Source of the DNA: Hofstenia miamia
Lineage: Eukaryota > Xenacoelomorpha > Acoela > Hofsteniidae
Length of the DNA stretch: 24,355 nucleotides
Direction: 5' to 3'
Assembly (NCBI GenBank): GCA_900660155.1
Contig: CABFPE010000251.1
Location: 658,237 to 682,591 of the forward strand
The notes beneath the pieces were generated by a model. It saw nothing but the letters and a program-made list of their open reading frames with translations, was not told the DNA's origin and did no database searches. The stretch's first letter is position 1. Every line of letters begins with the position of its first letter. Position numbers and translations under genes: made by a program. Below, in pieces: positions 9,201 through 21,200 of this stretch.

Positions 9201-12200
9201 CAAGAGTGACCGGGGGCCGTCACGGGAAGCCTTGCGAAGTTTTTGTCGCACAGTCATCAACTCTTTCTTCAAAGGCTCCATGTCGAACTCATGAATGCAT
9301 TTTTTGATTCTCTGCTTCAATGCACGTTCAGATTTTGCTGTCCAACCATTCGCATAAACTGCAGCCTTCAGCTGACCCCAAAAGTTCTCGATGGGTCGAA
9401 GTTGAGGAACATTCGGTGGATTGATGTCTCGTGGCACAAAATTGTCGTCNTATTTTAGGCTCGAATTTATTCTTAAAATGAAATTTCACAGTCACAGGCG
9501 TTGAACCTTTGTTGAATGTAAAATACCCAGCGTTTCCGGGAATGCTATCATGGTGAAGGGTGAAAATGGACTCATCATCCGTGACAATCGCAAAATCACT
9601 GCTTTTCTGAGAAAAGGTAAGAAATACCAATGTCCTCAAGCTTCTTCACAATGCATGACTTCGTCTTATCTTGATGATTCAGATAGACAGTTTCTATCAG
9701 TTCGCGGCGTTGCACTTCGGAAAATCTCATAAAATGAAGTCAAAATTTAAATTTAGAGAAAATCAAGTGATTTTCAAATGCGGCAATATCACGTGATGCT
9801 TCGACCTTGCTACCAAGAGTCATAGCACGCTGATAAAGCCTTTTATGTTTGAAATACAAGGCTTTCAATTTTGTGCCAATTTTTAGTCATCACCCGTTAC
9901 CATTTAAAAGTTTATTAAAATAAATCAAATATTTGAAATAGAGAGATAATTGTCGCAATGGTATTTTATTAAGTTGGTTCTTGTAATTCCCAGTCTTCCA
10001 TATCCATCGTGAACATCTTCACTTTGTTCTAGATTTCTTCCATCCGTTACATATAATTGATCCAAAACAGTTTCTTGATTTAATTATAGATTTGTATATT
10101 TTTATTTTATTTTCGTAGTGAACATTATTGAAAATATTTCCTGTTAAATCTAAAAATATAATGTTACAGTTCTTTAATCTATATGTGATATGCTTTGATA
10201 AAAAAAATAATTTTAAATTATAATGCCAAAACATTTTAATAAATTAGAATTTTGTGACTGAAAACCTAGACCTATATAAATTATTGGTATGCTGATAAAT
10301 TGTTTAGATTCTATACATCAATTTTAATAAAATTGTTATCAGTATTGTAGATTTTAAAACTATAATTTTATTTCCTCCGTATAAATGCACTTAAAATCAT
10401 GTTGATAAAGCATATGATTTAATGAATCTCTTTGTGTTTGGATAAGACCTTCATCCTCACATATTTGTGTATTCTTTATAATACATTCTTGATATTTCTA
10501 TATAGGATAATAATCATTAACATTAAAGAGTGTTATTTGCACTTTTTAGGAATTTCATCGCAAGAACCATCAAACAATGAAGGTAAGTTGTTGGGATTTA
10601 TAGCATTTTTATATACTTAACTTTGTGTTTTGTTAGTTGGTTGTATTTGCTATTCCATATTCTCTTGGGTATATATACTCAGTGGAAATATATGAAAAAC
10701 AAATAATATTTATGATTAATTTACTAGGCTATTTTAGCATTTATGTATGTATTAATGAGTTTTAGTGAAATTAAAAACCTCTATGCTAGCTTTATTACCT
10801 ACTGTAAAAATATCTTCTTCCTTCAATTCTTAGCAAACTACATCTTAAGAAATTTTGATGAGTCTAATGTGGCATCAAGGTAAAATAAAGTAATGGTAAT
10901 ACATTTTCTTGACTTAAAAATTAAATTTAATTTAACATAAAAAAAGGAAGTTAACAGAAGTCAATTGTCATGAGTGGATTGAATCGTCTTTGATATATGG
11001 CTACTAATTTTGGGAATAACTTGGTGATTACTTTTACTATATGTTCGTCACTGATCTACCTTACGTATTTAGAAATGAATTTAAAAGGTATTTTTACATG
11101 TGGTGCATTAAATGAATAAAAAATTTCTTTTACATCTTCCTAATAACCCTGGATCGAGGTTTTGCTAGGAAAATTCACTACTGTTTCAAATATGTTGCCG
11201 GTTAAAGAGTTTCTGAATAACTCATTTTGCATTAATTTGCGAGTGTAGTCAAATAAATACAATTTATTTGTAAATGATGTTTTTTAACCACCGTGCACAC
11301 ACCACTGTAACAAATTCGTGGCCAACGCAATATAGCTACATGTGTACGTTATTATGTGTTCTACAAATACCAATATAATCAATTTCCTATAATTTAGTCC
11401 AAAAATAAAGTTTTTATAAGTGAAAATTAACACTAGAAAGTCTAAGCGGTCAAAATTGAACGTTCTTAATAACCCTGGATCGAGGTTTTGCTAATTTTAT
11501 TAATTTTGTTAATTTTTGCGGACTTTCTAGTGTTAAAATAGAAAAAAAATTTTTCTTTCTTTTATTTAAAAATCTACACAGCAAAATTGGCATCAAACTG
11601 AATTATCTCAATATTTGCTAACAATACTTAATGGATAAAATTACAATATTTGAACTAAATTTACATCAAGTAGTTTGGTTGCTATTTATACTTCTAAATA
11701 TTGGTACATTTTAATCATAAGAAACATTAAATAATGTCTTAAATTAATAATAACTAAATGTGCAGTAATGATTGATTTAGGAATTCCAGAATCAAGTAAG
11801 TATATTTCCTGATTAAATATAAGTTAATATATGTCTAATAGCTTGATCTCAAGGATAACCTACCAAGCCAATGTATTTATTATTGAATGAAATAATTACT
11901 AATTTGACCATTTCCTTGAGATTTGCATTTGATAGGATTTCAGTTCAAAGTAGATAATTGGTTATATGAGTAAGAAATTTTTAAAACATATTTGCATCAT
12001 TCTACCAAATATGACATTTTAATAAATTTGACTGTTGACAGTAGGAAAGAATCCTTTAACAAACAAATGCGAATTAAAATATTATTTTTCATAAAATTGT
12101 TCAAATGTTAAATATGATTTATTTTTGTAAATTGGTTTTACTAATATAGAAGAAAGTTTGGAATGCTTTCACCACCTTATTTTGCATATTCCTCTCAAAT

Positions 12201-15200
12201 TGTCATTAGCTGGGAACAGCGTAATTGGACGTTATTTAGTCTTAGTTTACGTTTTTGAAAATTCAGATTAGCTTTGCTTTGTGTTTTTGATGGTAAAAAT
12301 TATATTTTTATATTGGAATTTATATTGGAATTTTTGTAAAGATCAAAATTATTTGATCAAAAAATGTCTGCGCTTGACAATAATTGATTTTTAAAGAAAA
12401 TTCTGTAATTCCTAAATTAGCAAAGAGGTACATTTACTATCAATATTATGTGAGCATATGTCTATAGTCCATCTTCTTGAGAATTCGATAAAAATGAATT
12501 TATTTTGAAAAATGCTATGAAATCGTTGCCTATCTGGTTTCAAGTATTTCGGTTGACTAAATATTTTTCGGCGTGGATATTTTATTTTATTATCCAGACT
12601 GTACTACTAACGGATAGAACTTATATCAACAAAACTATGTAATCTTAGTAAGATCATTCCTAACCGAAAATAAGAAAATTTCAAGCTTAGGGTTTGATAT
12701 TCAATTCACAAAATAGGTGATGTTTAGATGAGTGCAGTGTTTCCCAAAATCTACCTCAATACACATTAAATTCATTGGGATTCGATATCACGTATGTCGG
12801 TAGAGAAGTCAAAAACTGGACAACTGTTTTCCGATATAAAGTTCAACTTAGTGAAGATACCAGTACACAAAGTTTGCAAAAACTTATTCTCTCAACTATC
12901 GATTGCAATACAGCGCAATATGTAAATCATGACGGATCTAAATTGCCCTTAACTGATGACCAAAGTGGGCTAAAGGGTTTTCAATGGGACGGTGTTAATC
13001 TCAATAGAGGTGCTACAAGACAATTCGTCATCAGTATTCCAGGCGAAGCAAGAGAGGGAAGGATGTGTATTTCGACTGTTGGGGATGGTTTTTATGGTGC
13101 AAAAATGATAGAAGGGCCAGATTGTTCCAGCCGACGTAAGCGTTTTGGTTATGTCTTTTATTATCACATAAAATTATAGTATCTTGTATTGTTTATAGTT
13201 TGCATAGAATTGCATAAAAAATTTACACCCAATGGTTATGTTGATTTGCGAAATATCGAAAAAAACATGGCCACTTCTTTAAATGAAAATGGAATTCAAG
13301 AATCAATAAGGACCCTTGTTGCAGATTTTGCTATTTTCAGATTGTCCTTAGTAGAGATACTACTAGAAAATGTTATGTTCTGCATTAAGAGTTTGTAAGG
13401 CTGGCAATTGCTGTATTGAGGCCTTTGCCATTTTAATACAATATTAATTTAATTTCATGCGATTAAAAATTGTATATATTTTGCAAGAACACTTATGCTA
13501 TAATTTTTCTAGAAATGTGAGATTCTCCCTTCTTATTGCTCCATCATAAATTTCTGGTTCTATATAGTTTTGCAAAAAAATTGACTAAACTACACAATAG
13601 GAATAATATCTTATATTTTGGTTAAAGCATATTTTGTAATAATGATCTTTCTACATAGTTCTGAACTTTCTCCTTAGCATGGTAGGCTCTTTTGAAAAAT
13701 CATTAATTTTATAACAGCTTGTGCACAGCAGTTTTGAGTGAATTTTAGTACCATGTTTTTTTAAATATTTTGCGAAAAAATGGATATATATATATATTAA
13801 AAAAATGATTGTAGGTTTGCTTTATCTCAGTAAAACGCATTTTGCGAACAAATTACACCTTAGGATTAGTGGACAAAAATCGCCATAATAGTAATTTTAG
13901 GCGTTACACGGTATAGTAACACAATTGAAAAAAAATGTCTTTTTTCACAACTTCAAAACAATTTTAATAATGCATCATGCTACGATTTTNAAAATTTTTT
14001 CGTCACCAAGCACTCTGTTGGACTTTGTCCTGTTGGAAAATATTCCACACTGAACAGTGCCAAAGAAATTATTGGTTTAGAAATTTCATTGATGCCTGTG
14101 ATCTATGACGGGTCGGTAACAAAATGATATTCAAATCTGTCTCACATTTACATTGCAAAATGACATTCATCAAGCCTTGTGAGCCTTTCTCTAAACGTTG
14201 ATTTTCTTGCCAACTACTAATATGAAAATCTACCCTCTTTGTTATCACTGACCAGTTCATGTAGGAATTGTATATTTAATTCCAGTTATACAGCTTGAAA
14301 TAATTTTCCAACAGAGAAACGCCCAGGCATGTTTAGGATAAGCAATCAAGTATATTCAAAATCTTAGCTGAACATCAAAGTTTCCTGACCTCTGCCCCTG
14401 CATAGTCTATCGGTGATCAAGATAGGTCACATTTATAAAGAATATAAACAACAAAATTCTTCATAGCTAACGATAACATGCAATTATTAAATCGTTGGAA
14501 ATCATCTCCTACAACAAGTTTTTCTGTTGACAACATCAATGTAGGATTGATTTTTCCTTGTGCCCGAGGGGATGTTCGGATGACTTCCAAATAAAATTTT
14601 TTTGAAGATGTGAAAAAATTTCTCAATGTGTTCCTATGCCGTGTCGCGGCCTTGAACTCGCTATTTTGGACATTTTTACCCATTTATTCCCATAGTGTAA
14701 TTTGCTCACAAAAGTTGTTTTATTGTAACATAATAAACATAATTTGCTACCTTTCGCAACAATTATATTTATTCCAATTTAATGTAAATTTTTATATTTA
14801 GGTGTTACTGAGCAAAGTAAGTATTCTAAGAATTGGGAGGATTTATTTTAAATTCTTGCATAGATGAATGCAGTTCACAAAACAGTGCTCTCACTCAGTA
14901 CGGGTTAAGTGGACTTGGCTATTCTGTTAAATTTCTTCAAAGAGAAGAAGTAGGAGCTAATACTCGCTTCCAATATGAAGTTTCAATTGGTAACGGAGCA
15001 GATGTAAAGAAGCTTAAGAACTTTGTACTTGGCTCAGATGATTGCACGACTGCTCTTCGAGGGAGTAACAATCTCGATGTCCAAAGTGATGATGATGCAG
15101 ATTCTGGTATTAATGGTTTTAAGTGGTCTAATCTCGATTGGGGCAGAAAGAGACAATCAGTTTTAACCATTGTGTTTGCAGGGCATGTTCCAGCAGCAGA

Positions 15201-18200
15201 TGTCTGTTTTGCTACAGTTGGTGACGATTTCTATGCTGCATCCACCATCAAAGGACCTGATTGCAGCCCACGAGGTCTTTTATAGTTTTTGAATTTAACT
15301 CAATTTTTTTAAAATTTTTTGTCACGTTTTAAGTCAAAGTACTAAGTTCTTAGGTTAAAAAATTAATCGTCCTTGTGATTAGCAATTCAACATTGTTTTG
15401 ATTTCATTAAATCTGTTAAACTCATTCCATATATATTAATTCTACGTAACGGACCCACACTTGGTATAGATTTCATTAGAACAGTTTGCATGACACATTG
15501 CTTTATGAGAAATTTAAGCTGTTGTGTATATTCCATTCTTCATTAAATTCGCCTCTTTTCAATACATTGTAATTAATTATATATCATTTCAAACTTACGT
15601 AGCGGATCCACATTTCATTTTTTTACAAAAGTTATTAAAAGTACATTCTGTAAAATTTCTCTCAATTGAAAAAAAATGCATGAATGCTTTCGCAGATAAG
15701 TCTGACGTAACATCGTTTAGAAAACGTCAAAATATAAACAATTTTAAAATTTTTGCTTGAAAAATGTGGAATTTCTATGTAACGAGACCAACTCACAATT
15801 TGAGCTTAACGGACCCACACATAAATTATGAAAAAAAAGCTTAAATGATGCACAAAGTAATAAATCCATTTAGTAGTAATTTATTCACAAATGAAGTGCT
15901 TCCTCTAACTTATTTGAATAGCGAAAATCAAATTTCTTAATTAGTTATGGCTGCCAAATAGGCACAATGCGATTAATTTTGAGTTTTTTTATCCAAATTA
16001 TAATTCTGGGCATATGTCAATAATTTATAAGAACAAAAATCTTGTCAGGTAATTTTGCAATGATTTGAAAGATTTTTTTACTAAAAACTGATTTTTTTGG
16101 AAATTGACGAAAATCAATTTTTCTTCTGTTGACAATTATGGGGAATTCACCATTAACTCATCGAAATATCAGTATGAGAAATCTATTGAATGAACTAAAT
16201 GAAAAACGTCTTGTTCGATTCGTAAAATACCCATAGACATGCAGCACTCATAGGAGAATTGTATTTAAATCCATTAGTTATATTTTCTTTAACAACGTTC
16301 ACAATATATAAAAAAACAACAGAACATTATATGGTATAATTTTAATTACTCTTTTACATATAAATTATATTTTATATACGTATTTCAAAATAGCTCACAA
16401 TTTGAATAATCATAAGGAATAATTTTAATAACCTATGGAATCTGTTCATTAATGCAACTTAGGAATACATTTGGTTGTCTTAGTAAAGAAATCTCGGTAG
16501 TATAGTATTTAAATGGAAATATTAATTTTATAATACATTTGGTCGATTTTCAATTAGACGGTACACGAAATTAGGAATTTTAATTGCATAATCTTCAAGT
16601 ATAACTTCAGTTAGACTTTATTTGGGTATCTTCCATACATGAGTGCGTTTTAATTTTGTTATATTTAAGTGAGTATACTATTGTAATTATAATGTATTTA
16701 TAAAAATTTTGCTAGGTGTCAACCTCCACTTAAACAATCACATTGCTTTCTCGGGATTGTAGACAATTAGTTTACATTATTGTTTTTAGAAACCACAGAA
16801 ACCAGTAAGTTCATTTTTTATATTGTACTTAAACTATTCTTAATATTCTATCACGTAACAAAATTATTCCAAAAGAAATCTTCATTCTGATCTTATCTTA
16901 GACATAGCAAAATGCCTTCAAGAAAGGTAATTTTTAGTTGGGAATGTATTTTTATAGCATTAGGTTATACTCTACATTTTTTGTCACAAATTAGGAACTA
17001 GTAATGAATTCTAACAACCAAAATATTGAGAGCTTTCTTTTATTTTATCAACTTTAGCAAGGGTACAATGCAGAAAATGTATGTTCACTCCTGTGTATAT
17101 CAATAAGATCCTCCTTCCGCTTAATAAATTTTTGGAAACAAACGTAAGTCATGTTGATAAAATTTTTTCGAATATTTGTAGTCAAAATTTCTTTGTATCC
17201 CAAATACATCTCAATTTTTCTCCTCAGTGCTATATTTCAGGACATGCCAAACATTCCAAAAGCGAACAAAGTGCAGTTCTTACCAAAGAATTTTGTCATT
17301 CCAGTGATTTTTTACGGGCATCAATTTCCGGCTTTTATTATTAATGCCCTATTTTTCTTCAAGGTCTTGGATAGCTGATAAAAAGTTGACTTAAGTAATT
17401 CAGTTAGCCTTAGCAACGTTTTTGTATATCATTTCATATATATATATATATATATACAGTAATTTCAAGTAGATGTGTCTCTTGCTCATTTTTCAACAAC
17501 TTAACAAAAAGTGGTAACATAGCAGCTTTAATGCTAATTCGTCAATTTGAACGATAGACACTATAGACTACCCAACTCATGATGAAATTGGCGTGGGGAT
17601 CAATTTTGAGATCTTTACATTTTTGTAATAATTAATGTGTATAATTCGATGTAATTTATAGATTTTTAAAATATTCCTTTCAATTCAAATGACTCCTGTT
17701 GCCATAGTAACTGATATAAATATTGCAGCTAATTTTGTGAAATCTAAAAATATTTTTCTACTATCATTATTAATTAATAATAAATGTATCACTTGATGAT
17801 ACACTAAGCACAAAATAGATAGAATTTGCTGGGTAGTTCGTTGAGAAATAACGACCAATGCAATTTTTTGATGCAAATTATTTTTGTTGACCTGCGAAAT
17901 TTGTTAATATAGCATCAGTGTTTGAAATTATTTCTAATAAGTTTGCCATTTAACTTAGCTCTATTGTTATTGATTAAGCATAAATAATTGTTGTAGTTAT
18001 CGGAATACCATAATATTCAATCATTTGTGTCAGAATCACTACCATCAGGACATATGTAAGTATTTATCGACATAATATTAATAACTAATGAAATAACTAA
18101 TGAGATATGAGGTGAATATAGAAGATGGTTTCCAAAATTTTAGAATTTTCTGCCTGATGATTTCTCTGTCAATTACACTGATGTAATGAATAACTTAAGC

Positions 18201-21200
18201 TAATAAAAATTCTTGATTAATGCCTGTATGCAATAAATGATCAGTAATCTTTAGATTCAAGTGGCATTTGGATTAAAGCTATATTTGAAAAAACTTTAAA
18301 CTTTAGATTGCCTGTAGACTTCGGAATGTAGCCATTTGGCACACAACGACATGTGATTGCACATACTTATATTTTTTTATCTGTCTTTTTAAAATCTTGC
18401 ATATTGGGAAATACTTCCCAAGTTCACATTTGATTTCGACTAACAAACACATGCAATTGTTTGGATATTTTTTCCCATGTCCTATATTTATACTTGAATG
18501 AAATAAGTGCCGGACACCATTGAAGTAATACAGTGCTATTTACAGAAAACAATGATATTCTCAATTGATTAGTGACTCATGGGTATTGAAACGTCGTTGA
18601 AAAACGCATTTGCAAACGAAACAGCATATTGAAATGATTTCTTAACATTTGTACTCTATGGGAAAGTACCCAAGTAGATTAGTATAGAGGACATCATAAG
18701 TATACAACCGTAGAACTTTTTATGTACTTCACTGTAAAACTTCTTCCCGTTTAAATAATAGATTTATGTATTATGTATCTCAAGTGGTGTTCCAACTATC
18801 GGCTTTTGTTCTCTCCAAAGAAATCGGAGATAAACGTCGATAGTGTGAACACTCTATCTGCTTTTTTATCAGCTGATAGAAAGTCGATAGTGGGAGCGAC
18901 ACTAAAAATCCGGGTCGAATAGCTTCTTGAAAATAATTGCTTAATTGAATTTGGAACAAATTCGTAAAACGCTGATTATTAAAGGTAAAATATTTTAACT
19001 TCAAAATATGCAAGGATTGTTTGCATTCCAAAACAAAACAATTCTTGACCAGATATAATCATTTCTCTTATTGTCAATCAAAATATAATTGGAGTTGGAA
19101 AATCATTTTGTTTAAAGTTTAGCTANTAGATTGCCTGTAGACTTCGGAATGTAGCCATTTGGCACACAACGACATGTGATTGCACATACTTATATTTTTT
19201 TATCTGTCTTTTTAACATCTTGCATATTGGGAAATACTTCCCAAGTTCACATTTGATTTCGACTAACAAACACATGCAATTGTTTGGATATTTTTTCCCA
19301 TGTCCTATATTTATACTTGAATGAAATAAGTGCCGGACACCATTGAAGTAATACAGTGCTATTTACAGAAAACAATGATATTCTCAATTGATTAGTGACT
19401 CATGGGTATTGAAACGTCGTTGAAAAACGCATTTGCAAACGAAACAGCATATTGAAATGATTTCTTAACATTTGTACTCTATGGGAAAGTACCCAAGTAG
19501 ATTAGTATAGAGGACATCATAAGTATACAACCGTAGAACTTTTTATGTACTTCACTGTAAAACTTCTTCCCGTTTAAATAATAGATTTATGTATTATGTA
19601 TCTCAAGTGGTGTTCCAACTATCGGCTTTTGTTCTCTCCAAAGAAATCGGAGATAAACGTCGATAGTGTGAACACTCTATCTGCTTTTTTATCAGCTGAT
19701 AGAAAGTCGATAGTGGGAGCGACACTAAAAATCCGGGTCGAATAGCTTCTTGAAAATAATTGCTTAATTGAATTTGGAACAAATTCGTAAAACGCTGATT
19801 ATTAAAAGTAAAATATTTTAACTTCAAAATATGCAAGGATTGTTTGCATTCCAAAACAAAACAATTCTTGACCAGACATAATCATTTCTCTTATTGTCAA
19901 TCAAAATATAATTGGAGTTGGGAAATCGTTCCCACTATCGATTTTTCATCGGATGATAATTATTTGTTTAAAGTTTAGCTATTTAGATGAATGCAGTGTT
20001 TCACAGAGTATTCCACAATACTCATTGAGTTCATTGGGATACAATTTCACGTATGTTGGTAGAGAGGTTCGCGACTGGACTACTGTATTCCGATATACTG
20101 TGGAAATTAATAGAGCTGCTAGTACCGAAACTTTGCAAAAAGTTATACTCTCAAGTATCGATTGCGATACTGCGCAATATATGAATTTAAATGGCTCAAG
20201 GTCAGCAATCAATGATTCGGATAGCGGAATATTTGGACTTCAATGGGACAATCTTGGTTTCACTCGAGGTGCTACTAGGCAATTGGTCGTCAGTGTCCCA
20301 GGCGAGGCAAGAGAAGGGAGTACTTGTATATCAACTGTCGGAAATGGTTCTTATGGTTCGCGACCGATAACAGGGCCAGATTGTTCCAGCAGACGTAAGA
20401 TTTTGGTGTTGCATAAAATTGTATTGCTCGTGTTAGTAATTGACTGTGAATTTTTATATCATTTGCTCATGAGGTTCATCACTGATTTTTTCGAAAAAGT
20501 CATTAATTATATTCTCTGATTCTTTAGGAGTTAATTTATCTTAGAATGCTAATGTTCTTTATAGAGGACATACTGTTTTTCCCAATTTCAAGCAAATTTC
20601 TCCAAAGCTACAATGAAATTTGGAAATCTGAAATTTGGCCAACGAACTCGAACATGAAGATAAAATTTCTATTAAAAATTCTTAAATTCTAAACATTCCT
20701 AATGTTCAGGTAATGAGCATTTCAAAAGCCCATTCGAGCAACAAATACCTTAAACTCTATGAAATTAGACTTTCCAAACCATTGAAAAGTGCCTTGCTCA
20801 AAATCAAAGGTCGCAATCCCTCAATGAGACAGGTACTGGGCGTGGTTTAAGAACGAAACTGAGAGGTGGCATTCTTTTATCTGATTTTGTATAACTATAT
20901 TAGTTCGCGAATTATAGTTATTTAAAAAATATTCAGGAAACCTTAGAAAAATTTTAATGATTCAGATCCGGATCTGATCCGATCCGATCCGATCCAATTC
21001 GATTAGACCCAGGATCCAATCTGATTACATCTCTATTGTGGATGAACTTTATTTGAAATTTGTGAACCATTTGCTGCTTGAAGCAAAATTACAGTGTATT
21101 TCATCTTCATTGCGTACAATAAATAGACATTCACACATATCCATGATTCATTTTCTGACCATCTTACGGCAACTTACGCTACTTATTCAAAATTCAGCCA

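Larger units (their letters stand above)
9055..9897 (-). mobile_element. Deleted mariner/Tc1-superfamily transposon with TA target duplication
   Basis: The 27-bp terminal inverted repeats are 9055-9081 (ACGGGTGATCACTAAAAATT...) and 9871-9897, with one mismatch between them. TA flanks both ends (9053-9054 and 9898-9899). The uninterrupted site at 8460-8886 has a single TA, which proves the boundaries. The element is 843 bp as assembled, against about 1.3 kb for an intact member, and holds transposase fragments on the minus strand. It contains an 'n' at 9450. Cut-and-paste movement by a DD(E/D) transposase is the family's known mechanism. This copy cannot encode an intact enzyme. Confidence 0.92.
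8888..10159. repeat. Haplotype copy carrying the mariner insertion (filled site)
   Basis: It begins TTTATTTACGTAATCC right after the 'n' and ends CTAAAAATAT, as the first copy does. The copy is interrupted by the element at 9055-9897 plus the duplicated TA. Confidence 0.9.
10583..11780 (+). other. Intron between L5 and M1
   Basis: It contains a possible decayed exon (10834-10879), a 27-bp direct repeat unit at 11141-11167 and the MITE at 11431-11532. The rest is featureless AT-rich intron. Confidence 0.6.
16805..18303 (+). other. Left part of the M3-B2 intron
   Basis: It holds a TA tract at 17436-17456. Overlapping open frames at 17081-17378 contain no family I recognise, although a frame at 17058 begins RVQCRKC, vaguely like the cysteine-rich tail of some transposases. 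It also holds a possible decayed microexon at 18034-18055. None of these is strong. Confidence 0.5.

Noticed and set aside
13189..13398. Plus-strand frame after B1.
   Set aside because: Begins inside the intron after the B1 donor, has no domain features and is probably chance.
17081..17378. Overlapping plus-strand frames, one beginning RVQCRKC, considered as a transposase cysteine-rich tail.
   Set aside because: Only one CxxC pair is visible, the rest does not fit, and no element ends were found.
18780..19031. Two identical minus-strand proteins of 83 residues (also 19603-19854), first thought to be paralogous genes.
   Set aside because: They lie in the two haplotype copies around the 'n' at 19126 and overlap a MITE. 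The identity comes from assembly duplication.
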